From Onishia taeanensis (lineage in GTDB: Bacteria; Pseudomonadota; Gammaproteobacteria; Pseudomonadales; Halomonadaceae), in contig NZ_JABVXC010000007.1 in the NCBI RefSeq assembly GCF_013349955.1, positions 62,001 to 126,000 of the forward strand: DNA of 64,000 nt. Direction: 5' to 3'. The notes beneath the pieces were generated by a model that searched no databases, had not been told where the DNA came from, and worked only from the letters and a program-made list of their open reading frames with translations. Each line of letters starts with the position of its first letter. Within the stretch, counting starts at the first letter, position 1. The position numbers and the translations under genes were made by a program. This document shows positions 43,096 through 51,998 of the stretch, one piece after another.

Positions 43096-43150
43096 CAAGG
43101 CCTTCACTAACCTTTGCGGCCAAAACGCAGCGCCTGGTTCGATTCCTCGT

Positions 43151-46100
43151 TCAGGCATCTTTCCGGCTAAGCTCCCCCGCCATCATCAGCGGTGCAGGCG
43201 TTGGGCGACAGCCCTGAGAACCCGCGGGCATCAGATAAGCAGCCAGCATTGGCTGCATGCTCTTGAGCACCTGAACCGGTAGCGATGAGGTGAAGCGGTA
43301 GTCCTCTGCCTGGCCGCCCAATACATAGGCGGTGAGGGTGCCGAAGTGGCGGTCGCCCAGAAAGAACACGAAGGTCGCGGTGCGGTTGCGTGCTCGGGAG
43401 TCGGTCACCTGACCGGTTCGAGTCACCGTTTCTATACGGTTGTCGCCGGTGCCGGTCTTGCCACCTACCGTCATGGGGCTGCCATCCGGCAGGAGGAAGG
43501 TGCCGGCCAGTCGCCGGGCGGTACCCGCCTCGACCACGCCGATGATGCCGTCACGCAGCACGGCAGCCACTTCCGGTGCCATCACCCTGACGCCGGGTGT
43601 CGAGCGGGAGAAGCGCGTCTCGAAAGGGGTGTCGGTGGCGAAGTGCAGGCCGTCGATGCGTATCGTGGGTTTGCGCACTCCTTCATTGAGGATGATCCCC
43701 ATCAGTTCGGCGAGCGCCGCCGGGCGGTCCCCTGAGCTGCCGATGGCGGTAGCAAGCGAAGGTACCAGCTGTTCGAAGGGATAGCCGAGCAGGGCCCAGC
43801 GCCGGTGCAGGTCATCGAAGGCTTCCACTTCCAGCATGCGCCGGATGCGGCTGTCCCGTGCCTGGCGGTGTCGGGTGCGGACCAGCCAGGCATAGCTCTG
43901 CTGGCGCTCCTCGATGCTGGCCAGCATCACCTCTTCGCGGCTGGCATCGGGGTGAGTGCCTAAATAAGCTAGCAGCCATAGCTCCAGCGGATGGACACGG
44001 CTTAAATAGGCGCGGTCGTTAAGGGAGTAACGGTCGGGGGCGTACTGCCAGTAGAGCGCGTCCAGCTTCTTGTCATCCAAGACCTGATTATCCGCACTGT
44101 CGGCCGATAATGTCTCGCGCAGCAAACGGCGAAATTCATCGGCAGTTTGCTCGGGCATCAGGTAGCGATACGCTGCGGCCAGCCGCACCGGGGTGGTATG
44201 AATGTGACGAAACAACCGCACCAAGCGGGCCTTGGCATCAAGCGTGTGATAGCGCTGCCAGAAGCGGTCGAGGAATATCCGTCCCTCCTGGTCGGCGAAG
44301 CGCGAGATATAGAGGTCACGACGTGGGTCGCTATCATCTTCCAGCAGGCGTCGGTTGTCCGGATTGGCATAGACGTGATGGTTGACCAGGTCACGCAGCA
44401 GTCGCACGAAGGGCAGGTTGATGGACTGGTGCAGCGCATGCTCGAGGGTGGGGCGTCGGCCATTGTCCTCGCGGCGGAAATTCGTGAAGGTATGAATTCC
44501 CCCGCCGGTGATGAAACGCTCGTAAGGGCTCGCCGAGTAACGACGCTGCATGGCCGCCTCGAGCAGTGTCTTCAGCGGCAGATCCGGGTCGCGGATCAGT
44601 TGGTCCACCACCCAGCGCAGCAGAGCATCACGGCGATCGACGTCGACGCGGAGAAGCGCCTCTCGAGGCTGCCCGCTATAGCGTTCATGCAGCTCGGCAA
44701 TGATCTCGAGATAGCTCGCCAGTACTCTCAGCTTCGCCGTTGAGCCCAATTCCAGCTTGCTGTCCTGATTGATGTCAAAGGCGGTGCCGTTGGTGTCGGT
44801 CTGCACGCGCACCTGAAAGCCCTCATCGCTGCGCTCGAAGAGCGTGAAGCTGTAGCGCACCCCGGCGGCGGTCTCGGGTCGATCGAGTAGATGATGGCCG
44901 AAAAGACCCGCCTCGGCCGCAGCCGAGGGATCTTCGAGCCGCTGTAGGTATGCGCTGACCCTGTGCTGAAGGTCGGCGTTGAGGGTCGTGGAGGCTCTCA
45001 GGTCAAGCCGATCAAGCTCGTACAGTGAGACATCGAGCAAGGAAGCCAGCCGCCCGCGAGCCAGGCGCAGCCCCTTATCGGTATCGACCCGCAGCGAGAC
45101 GGGGGCTGACTGGAAGTCGCGGAAATCGAGCGACTGGGCAAGGGCTGCATCGCGCAGCTCGGGGTCGATGAGCCCTTGCTCGGCCATCAGGCGCAGGTAG
45201 GAAGCGCTCAGTTCGGCCAGGTCGTCATGGCCTGCCCGCAAGTAGTGTGATGGGCGCCGCTGGGCGATCATCAGGGCCACCACTTGCCGAAGGGCCTGGC
45301 CGCGGGCGGCCAGAGCCGCGGCGCCAGTCTCATTCGATGCCAGTGCCAGGATGACGTCATCGAGCTCGGCGCCGAACCATACCCAGAGACCATCGCCCAG
45401 GCCAAGCACTTCTCCATAGCCCGGTGCGGCGGATAGCGGCACCGAGTTGAGGTAGTCCAGCGCCACGTCCTGACGGGCGGTCAGTGTCTCGGGGCCTTGA
45501 CGGTAGGCACGCACGCTGGCGGATACCATCTGTCTCAGCTTCTCCTGGGCTGACATCGTCAGGCCGCCTGGGGAGTGGCGGTACTTCTCGAGCTGGGTGG
45601 CGAGGGTGCTGCCACCCGACGACTGGCCCGGCAAATTGATCGCTTCACCGACCTGAGAAACGGCGGCGCGGACAAAGCGTGGCCAGTCCACGGCCGGATT
45701 GGCGTAGCGATATTCGTTGTCGAGTAGATCCCGGTTTTCGATGAACAAGAGGCTCTTGAGCACCAGTTCAGGCACCTCTTCGAAATGGGCGAAGTGGCGC
45801 TGCGGATTGGCAAAGTGGTGCATCGTCTCGCCACGACACTCCGTGAGCGCGAGCCCTGCCTGGGTTTTCTCGCGGTAGGGCACGAAGAAGCCGCGGTTGG
45901 CATAGTCGAGCAATGCCGGCGACATGCGCACTTGCTGACTGACCTCGAAGCCGCGTTCTTCCAGGCGTTGCTGCCAGTGCGGCAGACGGGTGTAGCCCAG
46001 GCGCTCGTCGAAGGGACCATGACGGGGAAAAACAAGGCGGTCGCTGGAACCATCCGCCAGGGTGTAGCCAAGCCGCTGAGCGTATTCGGAAATCTCCCGG

Positions 46101-46294
46101 GCCTGCCAACGCGATGAGCGTGCCTCGTTGACCAGCATCAGGGTCATGATCGTCAAGGCGACTAGCGTGGTCAGCAGCCATAGCCAGCGAAACCAGTGGA
46201 TTCTGGGCTCAGGGGATGTCGGCAAGGGAATCAGTGACGCCTCGTGCAGGAAAATATCACGATGCGGGTGGGATGGTGCATGACGGTCTCCCAT
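43151..46294 (-). CDS. Atypical class A penicillin-binding protein (GT51 plus transpeptidase)
   Basis: The 1047-residue inner-membrane protein has a cytoplasmic N-terminus, one helix (about 36-56), and two periplasmic domains. The GT51 part is recognisable by 'SLLFIENRDLLDNEY' (185-195; Glu186 followed by Asn where typical PBPs have Asp) and 'GGSTLATQLEK' (227-237). The transpeptidase part has SxxK as 'GSTAK' (~517), SxN as 'HQSINLPFVRLL' (~623) and 'GGKTGTGDN' (~945). It would make and crosslink peptidoglycan. The protein is longer than E. coli PBP1a/1b, with a helical stretch between SxN and KTG (about 690-890). AGGAG is 7 nt before ATG 46294. It is convergent with the GAK cluster. Confidence 0.9.
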   Translation of the reverse strand: MGDRHAPSHPHRDIFLHEASLIPLPTSPEPRIHWFRWLWLLTTLVALTIMTLMLVNEARSSRWQAREISEYAQRLGYTLADGSSDRLVFPRHGPFDERLGYTRLPHWQQRLEERGFEVSQQVRMSPALLDYANRGFFVPYREKTQAGLALTECRGETMHHFANPQRHFAHFEEVPELVLKSLLFIENRDLLDNEYRYANPAVDWPRFVRAAVSQVGEAINLPGQSSGGSTLATQLEKYRHSPGGLTMSAQEKLRQMVSASVRAYRQGPETLTARQDVALDYLNSVPLSAAPGYGEVLGLGDGLWVWFGAELDDVILALASNETGAAALAARGQALRQVVALMIAQRRPSHYLRAGHDDLAELSASYLRLMAEQGLIDPELRDAALAQSLDFRDFQSAPVSLRVDTDKGLRLARGRLASLLDVSLYELDRLDLRASTTLNADLQHRVSAYLQRLEDPSAAAEAGLFGHHLLDRPETAAGVRYSFTLFERSDEGFQVRVQTDTNGTAFDINQDSKLELGSTAKLRVLASYLEIIAELHERYSGQPREALLRVDVDRRDALLRWVVDQLIRDPDLPLKTLLEAAMQRRYSASPYERFITGGGIHTFTNFRREDNGRRPTLEHALHQSINLPFVRLLRDLVNHHVYANPDNRRLLEDDSDPRRDLYISRFADQEGRIFLDRFWQRYHTLDAKARLVRLFRHIHTTPVRLAAAYRYLMPEQTADEFRRLLRETLSADSADNQVLDDKKLDALYWQYAPDRYSLNDRAYLSRVHPLELWLLAYLGTHPDASREEVMLASIEERQQSYAWLVRTRHRQARDSRIRRMLEVEAFDDLHRRWALLGYPFEQLVPSLATAIGSSGDRPAALAELMGIILNEGVRKPTIRIDGLHFATDTPFETRFSRSTPGVRVMAPEVAAVLRDGIIGVVEAGTARRLAGTFLLPDGSPMTVGGKTGTGDNRIETVTRTGQVTDSRARNRTATFVFFLGDRHFGTLTAYVLGGQAEDYRFTSSLPVQVLKSMQPMLAAYLMPAGSQGCRPTPAPLMMAGELSRKDA

Positions 46295-46660
46295 TGGCCA
46301 ACTCCTGGCGAGGCGGCGTCCTTGTCTTTCATCGCATTCCTGAGTAGCTACTGCTATAAGCGTAGTTGGCGTGGAGTGAGCAGACTACATTTTGATACCA
46401 AAACAATGTTTCCTGGCAACAATGGAGATAGCGCGACAGGCCGGAGCCACGGCGGCGCTTTTTTATCGCGCCTAGCCATCTGTGGCCCGGACATATGGCG
46501 TCTGGACCGGTGGTGTCTGGATCGGTGGTGATTCATTCGATGAAGCGCGAAGCGGGCGATGAGCCGGTGTGCTGACTCGGGAGGCGCCTAAGTGGTGTCA
46601 TGATGGTATTCTTGTCGGGATACCAACCACTGCCAAGCGGCAAAAACAGGAGAAACGAAG
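46295..46660. other. Intergenic region between PBP and ppiC genes
   Basis: No supportable gene is in these 366 nt. Near the PBP side there is ACATTTTG-ATAC-CAAAACAATGT (46387-46409), a near-perfect inverted repeat in A/T-rich DNA. A 15-bp tandem duplication lies at 46500-46529 (GTCTGGACCGGTGGT). Just before ppiC, TGGTATTCT (46604-46612) resembles an extended -10 promoter. ppiC has AGGAGAAACGAAG as Shine-Dalgarno. Confidence 0.55.
46500..46529. repeat. 15-bp tandem duplication upstream of ppiC
   Basis: GTCTGGACCGGTGGT at 46500-46514 is followed by GTCTGGATCGGTGGT at 46515-46529 (one mismatch). It is intergenic. Confidence 0.88.
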
Positions 46661-46939
46661 ATGGCAAAAGCCACGGCGCGGCATATTCTGGTCGACAGTG
46701 AAGAGAAGTGTGAGGCTCTGAAGGCTGAGATCGAAGGCGGTCGCGATTTCGCCGAAGTCGCCAAGGAAAATTCCAGCTGTCCGTCGAGCCGCCAGGGCGG
46801 TGACCTGGGGTCCTTCGGCCCCGGCCAGATGGTGCCTGAGTTCGACAAGGTGGTGTTCAGCGGCGAATTGAACAAGGTGCACGGCCCGGTCAAGACCCAG
46901 TTCGGGTATCACCTGCTGGAAGTCACCAGCCGCAGTTGA
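46661..46939 (+). CDS. ppiC: Parvulin-type peptidyl-prolyl isomerase PpiC
   Basis: The 92-residue protein is a single cytoplasmic parvulin domain: 'ARHILVDSEEKCEALKAEI', 'FAEVAKENSSCPSSRQGGDLGSFGPGQMVPEFDKVVF' (in parts) and 'GPVKTQFGYHLLEV'. It is colinear with E. coli PpiC (93 residues). It catalyses proline cis/trans isomerisation in folding. It is a single-gene transcript with a strong terminator. Confidence 0.97.
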   Translation: MAKATARHILVDSEEKCEALKAEIEGGRDFAEVAKENSSCPSSRQGGDLGSFGPGQMVPEFDKVVFSGELNKVHGPVKTQFGYHLLEVTSRS

Positions 46940-46958
46940 TTGGCGCGGGATAAGTGAC

Positions 46959-46998
46959 AAGAAGCCGTGCGCGGAGCCTATCCACGCACGGCTTCTTT
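46959..46998 (+). terminator. Intrinsic terminator of ppiC
   Basis: A perfect 13-bp stem (AAGAAGCCGTGCG at 46959-46971 with CGCACGGCTTCTT at 46985-46997) and a 13-nt loop lie 20 nt after the ppiC stop. The T-tract is short (TTT then GTGT). Confidence 0.9.
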
Positions 46999-47217
46999 GT
47001 GTCTGGTCTCTCGAATGCCATGAGTGAATGACGATAGGGCAATCGACCAGAGGGAGCCGTACTGACAATGACTCAGCCAAGGGTCGCAATGAAGAGGGTG
47101 ATGGCAACAACTGCCCGCTACTGGTAGCACCGGCTGGTGGAGGCGGCCGGGCTGTCGACCTGCTAGGCGCTTGTCCGACGCCGAAGCGCTGACGCTACGT
47201 CTCGGCGATGATCGATG

Positions 47218-47256
47218 GTGGTGATGAATCGTTGGTGATGACCGTTGGTGATGAAT
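47218..47256. repeat. 13-bp tandem repeats
   Basis: Three units: GTGGTGATGAATC (47218-47230), GTTGGTGATGACC (47231-47243) and GTTGGTGATGAAT (47244-47256). They lie in an intergenic region. Confidence 0.85.
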
Positions 47257-47316
47257 AGCGACGATGAGCGTGGATAGTAGCCCAACCTGGTTGGCCAGGC
47301 GCGACACCATGGGGCG

Positions 47317-47325
47317 TGCTATAAC
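47317..47325 (+). promoter_or_regulatory. Candidate extended -10 promoter
   Basis: TGC followed by TATAAC fits the extended -10 pattern (TGnTATAAT). No -35 match at 17 nt. It would serve the DUF6494-type gene and possibly the ABC exporter downstream. Confidence 0.35.
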
Positions 47326-47456
47326 GGCAGTGGCTTATCTGGCCAGCGTGGCATTTCTGGATCAGCGCCATGCAACAGCGTCAGTCGAGCTGGCGAAGCG
47401 CATTGACCAGCGATGGTCTCGCCTTGCCTTGTGGTCCATCACTCAGGAAGCGCATC

Positions 47457-47663
47457 ATGAACGAAGAAACCTTCAATCTCAGTGTTCGCAAGTTTCTCAA
47501 GCAGGTCGGCATCAACTCTCAGCGCGAGATCGAGCAGGCCGTGGATCAGGCCATTGCCGAGGGGCGCATCCAGGGCAACGAGACCTTCGCGGCCAAGGCG
47601 ACGCTCGAGATCGCCGGCCTCAAGCTGAAGGTCGATGTGGACGGCCAGATCACGCTGGAGTGA
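47457..47663 (+). CDS. DUF6494-type small protein
   Basis: The 68-residue cytoplasmic protein starts MNEETFNLSVRKFLKQVGINSQREIEQAV, with a helical N-terminal half and a beta-rich 'KATLEIAGLKLKVDVDGQITLE' end. From memory this matches the family now called DUF6494, conserved across proteobacteria, of unknown function. AGGA lies 8 nt upstream of ATG 47457; longer readings from 47370 have no ribosome site. It is 43 nt upstream of the ABC exporter. Confidence 0.82.
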   Translation: MNEETFNLSVRKFLKQVGINSQREIEQAVDQAIAEGRIQGNETFAAKATLEIAGLKLKVDVDGQITLE

Positions 47664-47706
47664 CGTGCGCTAACGCGCCAATCACGGCCAACCGTCGAGG
47701 GGAGCC

Positions 47707-49650
47707 ATGTTTCGTTTTTTCGAGTCGCTGATCGACCCCTATCCCGGGGCCGTGCCGGAGACGCCACCCCGGCGACTGTTGGCCTTTCTGTTTCACTATT
47801 CGCGACCACTGTTGCCGCTGCTGCTGGCGATGACGCTGCTCGCCGCGCTGGTGTCCGTCGTCGAGGTGGTGTTCTTCGCTTTCATGGGCGAGCTCGTCGA
47901 CTGGCTGGCTCAGGCGGACCGGGCGAGCTTCTTCGCCGACCATGGCGGGCGCCTGCTGGGCATGGCGGCACTGGCGCTGGTGGCCTTCCCGCTATTGGTG
48001 CTCGGCAAGTCGCTGGTCACCCACCAGAGCCTGTTCGGCAATTACCCGATGCGGGTGCGATGGCTGGCCCATCGCTACCTGCTTGAGCAGAGCCTGCCGT
48101 TCTTTCAGGACGAATTCGCCGGACGGGTCTCGCAAAAGGTCATGCAGACCGCACTCGCCATCCGCGAGACGGTGGTCAAGCTGATGGACGTCTTCGTCTA
48201 TGTGGTGGTCTATTTCACCGGCGCCCTGATACTGGTAGGGCGCAGCGAAGCCTGGCTGATGGCCCCGCTGGTCATCTGGCTTTGCGGCTATCTGGTACTG
48301 ATGCGCGTTTTCGTGCCACGTCTCAAGCATATCTCAATGGCTCAGGCCGATGCCCGGGCCCAGATGACCGGCCGCATCGTTGACAGCTATACCAACATCC
48401 AGACCCTCAAGCTGTTCGCCCATACCCAGGCTGAGCAGGCCTATGCGCGCGGTGCCATGGACGGCTTCATGGCCACGGTTCATCGCCAGATGCGGCTGGT
48501 CACCCAGTTGACGGTCACCCTGCAGACCCTGAATTCGTTGCTGCTGGTGTCCATGGCAGGGGTCGCCATTCTGGCGTGGCACCAGTCGCTGATCTCGCTG
48601 GGGGCCATCGCCGTTGCCATCGGCCTGGTGATGCGCCTGCGCATGATGTCCGACTGGATTCTATGGGAAGTCGCCGGCTTGTTCGAGAATCTCGGCACCG
48701 TGCAGGACGGCATCAACACCATTGCCCAGGCCCAGGCCGTCAGCGACGCTCCCGGTGCGCCGGAGCTGAGCGTTGAGCGGGGCGAGGTCCGCTTCGACAA
48801 GGTGACCTTCGCCTATGGTCATGGCCCTCAGGTCGCCAGTGTCAACGCGACCCAGGGCGCCGCCCGGGAAGCCGCCGTCTTCGACGAGCTATCGTTGACG
48901 CTTCGCCCGGGAGAACGAGTGGGGCTGGTGGGATCATCCGGTGCGGGCAAGTCGACTCTGGTCAACCTGTTGCTGCGCTTCTTCGACATTGATGCAGGGC
49001 GCATTCTGATAGACGGTCAGAATATCGCCGGGATAACCCAGGCCTCGCTGCGCCGTCAGATCGGCATGGTGACCCAGGACACCTCGCTATTGCATCGCTC
49101 GATTCGCGACAACATTCGCTACGGTCGTCCGGATGCCAGCGAGGAAGAGATCATCGACGCGGCCAGGCGCGCCCATGCGGATACCTTCATCCGTCAGGCC
49201 TCCGATCCTCAGGGCCGCACCGGCTACGACGCCCATGTCGGCGAGCGCGGTGTCAAGCTGTCCGGCGGTCAGCGTCAGCGCATCGCCATCGCTCGAGTAC
49301 TGCTCAAGGATGCGCCGATTCTGGTGCTCGACGAGGCCACCTCGGCGCTCGACTCAGAGGTCGAGGCGGCGATTCAAGAACAGCTCTATGCACTGATGGA
49401 GGGCAAGACGGTGATCGCCATCGCCCATCGACTCTCGACCATCGCCATGCTCGATCGGCTGGTGGTCATGGAACAGGGGCGTATCGTCGAGTCTGGTACT
49501 CATCACGAGCTACTCGCCCATGGCGGTACCTATGCCGGCCTCTGGCAACGCCAGTCAGGTGGTTTTCTGGGGCTCGATGCCCCCACAGAGGCCGCACCGC
49601 CCAGCACCGGCGATGCGACAGCCGCCGAGCTGTCGACGGACCCTGACTGA
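47707..49650 (+). CDS. Fused permease/ATPase ABC exporter (half-transporter)
   Basis: The 647-residue protein has six membrane helices (about 30-320) and a C-terminal ATPase: Walker A GSSGAGKST at 409-417, signature LSGGQ at 518-522, 'LVLDEATSALDSE' Walker B/D-loop and 'IAHRLSTI' H-loop. This is the type IV exporter fold (MsbA/multidrug/peptide group); the homodimer would export an unknown substrate. There is an insertion in the ATPase before Walker A (about 378-390, 'VNATQGAAREAA'). GAGGGGAG precedes the ATG. It is 20-110 nt upstream of another ABC pair but is not obviously part of the same transporter. Confidence 0.93.
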   Translation: MFRFFESLIDPYPGAVPETPPRRLLAFLFHYSRPLLPLLLAMTLLAALVSVVEVVFFAFMGELVDWLAQADRASFFADHGGRLLGMAALALVAFPLLVLGKSLVTHQSLFGNYPMRVRWLAHRYLLEQSLPFFQDEFAGRVSQKVMQTALAIRETVVKLMDVFVYVVVYFTGALILVGRSEAWLMAPLVIWLCGYLVLMRVFVPRLKHISMAQADARAQMTGRIVDSYTNIQTLKLFAHTQAEQAYARGAMDGFMATVHRQMRLVTQLTVTLQTLNSLLLVSMAGVAILAWHQSLISLGAIAVAIGLVMRLRMMSDWILWEVAGLFENLGTVQDGINTIAQAQAVSDAPGAPELSVERGEVRFDKVTFAYGHGPQVASVNATQGAAREAAVFDELSLTLRPGERVGLVGSSGAGKSTLVNLLLRFFDIDAGRILIDGQNIAGITQASLRRQIGMVTQDTSLLHRSIRDNIRYGRPDASEEEIIDAARRAHADTFIRQASDPQGRTGYDAHVGERGVKLSGGQRQRIAIARVLLKDAPILVLDEATSALDSEVEAAIQEQLYALMEGKTVIAIAHRLSTIAMLDRLVVMEQGRIVESGTHHELLAHGGTYAGLWQRQSGGFLGLDAPTEAAPPSTGDATAAELSTDPD

Positions 49651-49759
49651 GTGGAGATAACGCCTCAACATGGATTCAACCAGCCGCCAAGGAGAGCCGC
49701 ACCCATTGACTTCACCCCGACCTGCATCCTCGTCCTTACCTTCAGAGCAGAATGCTGCC

Positions 49760-50686
49760 ATGCCGTCGGCGATCAGCGTCACCGGCCTGTCCAAGACCTA
49801 TGCCTCAGGGTTCCAGGCGCTTACCGGTGTCAACCTCGACGTAAAGGCCGGGGAGATATTTGCCCTGTTAGGCCCCAATGGTGCCGGCAAGACCACGCTG
49901 ATCAGCGTTATCTGCGGCCTGGTCAACCCCACGTCGGGGGCGGTGCTGGTCGATGGCCATGACAATATCCGCGACTATCGGGCGGCCCGGGCGAGGATCG
50001 GCCTGGTGCCTCAGGAACTGACCAACGAGGCCTTCGAGACGGTGTGGAATTCGGTAAGTTTCAGCCGTGGGCTCTTTGGCAAGGCGCCCGATCCCGCTCA
50101 TATCGAGCGGGTGCTGCGCTCGCTGGCGCTGTGGGAAAAGCGCAACAACCGCTTGATCACGCTTTCCGGGGGCATGAAGCGGCGAGTGTTGATCGCCAAG
50201 GCACTGTCGCATGAGCCGAAGATCCTGTTCCTCGACGAACCCACTGCGGGTGTCGATGTCGAGCTACGACGCGAAATGTGGGAGGTGGTGCGTGGCCTGC
50301 GCGAGAGCGGGGTGACCATTATCCTCACCACCCATTACATCGAAGAAGCCGAGGAGATGGCTGATCGCATCGGCGTGATCCAACGCGGTGAGATCATCCT
50401 GGTCGAGGACAAGCAGACCCTGATGCGCAGCCTTGGACGCAAGCAACTGACCCTGGAACTGCTCGAGCCGCTGGTCTCGCTGCCCAATGCATTGTCTGAC
50501 TATCCGCTGACGCTTTCCGACGACGGCCATGAGCTGGTCTACCGCTATGACACTCAGCAGGAGCATACCGGCATCGCTGGCATGCTCGAGGAACTCAGGA
50601 AGGCCGGCATTCAGTTCAAGGACCTGCATACCGAGCAGAGCTCGCTCGAGGACATCTTCGTCAGCCTGGTAAGGGAGAACCCATGA
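49760..50686 (+). CDS. ABC transporter ATPase, YadG type
   Basis: The 308-residue ATP-binding subunit (same length as E. coli YadG as I recall) has Walker [11 protein letters not shown]-loop '[15 protein letters not shown]', signature '[15 protein letters not shown]', Walker B '[12 protein letters not shown]' and '[18 protein letters not shown]'. With the next gene it forms an ABC-2 type exporter of unknown substrate. ATG 49760 starts '[14 protein letters not shown]', matching the family; ATG 49670 would add 30 Ser/Pro-rich residues. The stop overlaps the permease start (ATGA). Confidence 0.92.
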   Translation: MPSAISVTGLSKTYASGFQALTGVNLDVKAGEIFALLGPNGAGKTTLISVICGLVNPTSGAVLVDGHDNIRDYRAARARIGLVPQELTNEAFETVWNSVSFSRGLFGKAPDPAHIERVLRSLALWEKRNNRLITLSGGMKRRVLIAKALSHEPKILFLDEPTAGVDVELRREMWEVVRGLRESGVTIILTTHYIEEAEEMADRIGVIQRGEIILVEDKQTLMRSLGRKQLTLELLEPLVSLPNALSDYPLTLSDDGHELVYRYDTQQEHTGIAGMLEELRKAGIQFKDLHTEQSSLEDIFVSLVRENP

Positions 50687-51444
50687 ATCTTCGCGGCATG
50701 GCGGCCATTTACCGCTCGGAAATGGCCCGCACCCGGCGCACGCTGCTGCAGAGTATCGTCTCGCCGGTGCTCTCGACGTCTCTTTATTTCGTGGTGTTCG
50801 GCTCGGCGATCGGCTCGCGGATCACCGAAGTGGCAGGGATCAGTTACGGCGCCTTCATCGTGCCGGGCCTGATCATGCTGATGCTGCTGACCCAGAGCGT
50901 CTCGAATGCCTCCTTCGGGATCTTTTTTCCGCGCTTCTCGGGCAGCATCTACGAGCTGCTCTCGGCGCCGGTGTCCTATATGGAAATCGTGATGGGCTAC
51001 GTAGGAGCCGCAGCCAGCAAGTCGATTCTCCTGGGGCTGATCATTCTGGGCACGGCGGGGCTCTTCGTCCCGCTCCAGATCGCTCACCCATTCTGGATGC
51101 TGCTGTTTCTGGTGCTGACGGCGTTTACCTTCAGTCTGCTCGGTTTCATCATCGGCATCTGGGCCGAAGGCTTTGACCGGCTGCAACTGGTGCCGCTCTT
51201 GGTGATCACGCCGCTGACCTTCCTTGGCGGCACTTTCTATTCCATCGACATGCTGCCGCCGTTCTGGCAAGGCGTAACGCTACTCAATCCGGTCGTTTAT
51301 CTGGTCAGCGGCTTTCGCTGGAGCTTTTATGGCGTCGGCGATGTCAGCCTGGCGGCGAGCCTCGCGGTGGTGGTGGCCTTCCTCGCCGTCAGTCTCGCGG
51401 TGGTCAGCTGGATGTTTCGCAGTGGTTACCGGCTCAAGCCCTAG
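50683..51444 (+). CDS. ABC-2 type permease, YadH type
   Basis: The 253-residue six-helix permease begins with a cytoplasmic segment '[32 protein letters not shown]' and has '[14 protein letters not shown]', '[18 protein letters not shown]' and '[24 protein letters not shown]', typical of ABC-2 exporters of the YadH/DrrB type. It pairs with the upstream ATPase through a 4-nt overlap. The exported substrate is unknown; YadGH have been linked to envelope functions but this is not established. Confidence 0.92.
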   Translation: MNLRGMAAIYRSEMARTRRTLLQSIVSPVLSTSLYFVVFGSAIGSRITEVAGISYGAFIVPGLIMLMLLTQSVSNASFGIFFPRFSGSIYELLSAPVSYMEIVMGYVGAAASKSILLGLIILGTAGLFVPLQIAHPFWMLLFLVLTAFTFSLLGFIIGIWAEGFDRLQLVPLLVITPLTFLGGTFYSIDMLPPFWQGVTLLNPVVYLVSGFRWSFYGVGDVSLAASLAVVVAFLAVSLAVVSWMFRSGYRLKP

Positions 51445-51539
51445 GCGGCTGGCCGGTTTCTGAACTTCCCCGCCGGGCTGCCGGTCGCAATCGTGAAGGG
51501 CGCGATGAAGCCCTCTTATCAATCCTAGGAGACTAGCCC

Positions 51540-51998
51540 ATGCTTGAGGCCATTCAGCAGTTCTTTAACCGCACCTTGGCTAGCTCAGCTGAGCAGGAAG
51601 GGCCGACCCTGGAGCTCGCAACCGCCGCACTGCTGTGCGAAGTGGTCCGTGCCGACTACCACCATGATCGCCGTGAGCTCGATGCCCTTCGCGGTATGCT
51701 GCTGCGTCATTTCTCGCTCGACGAAGCTGCCGTGGACGAGTTGATGACACTGGCTCGGCAGGAAGTCGAGCATGCGGTCGATCACTATCAGTTCGTCAGC
51801 CTGATCAAGGATCGCTATGGCTATGAACAGCGGGCGGAGTTGATCCGTTTGATGTGGCAGCTGGCCTATGCTGATGGTGAGCTGAGCCCGCTAGAGGAGC
51901 ACCGTATTCGGCGCCTGGCCGATCTGCTGTACGTCAGGCACAGCGATTTCATCCGCGCCAAACTCAGTGTGCAGGAGGCCCTCAGCGGGACGCACTGA
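51540..51998 (+). CDS. TerB-family protein
   Basis: The 152-residue, all-helical acidic protein has the TerB domain pattern 'ALLCEVVRADYHHDRRELDALRGML' and 'MWQLAYADGELSPLEEHRIRRLADLL', with repeated Asp/Glu in the first-turn metal-site positions (ADYHHDRRE; ADGELSPLE). TerB-like proteins bind metal and take part in envelope stress or tellurite resistance modules; here there is no ter operon, so this is the widespread stand-alone form. AGGAGA precedes ATG. Its 3' end overlaps the convergent yihY gene by 17 nt. Confidence 0.88.
   Translation: MLEAIQQFFNRTLASSAEQEGPTLELATAALLCEVVRADYHHDRRELDALRGMLLRHFSLDEAAVDELMTLARQEVEHAVDHYQFVSLIKDRYGYEQRAELIRLMWQLAYADGELSPLEEHRIRRLADLLYVRHSDFIRAKLSVQEALSGTH

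Larger units (their letters stand above)
46999..47456. other. Intergenic region before the DUF6494-type gene
   Basis: No supported gene occurs in these 458 nt. Three 13-bp degenerate tandem repeats (47218-47256, GTTGGTGATGA core) occupy the middle. A TGC-TATAAC element (47317-47325) is a good extended -10 about 130 nt upstream of the next start. The remainder shows no RNA gene or ORF that I can support; frames here lack ribosome sites. Confidence 0.5.

Noticed and set aside
46441-46475. GGCGC-T6-containing inverted repeat as terminator
   Set aside because: The T-run lies in the loop rather than after the stem, so it does not look like an intrinsic terminator on either strand.
47264-47731. 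A 155-codon frame before and through the DUF6494-type gene
   Set aside because: It overlaps the supported small gene in another frame, has no Shine-Dalgarno and reads unconserved, Arg/Gln-rich sequence.
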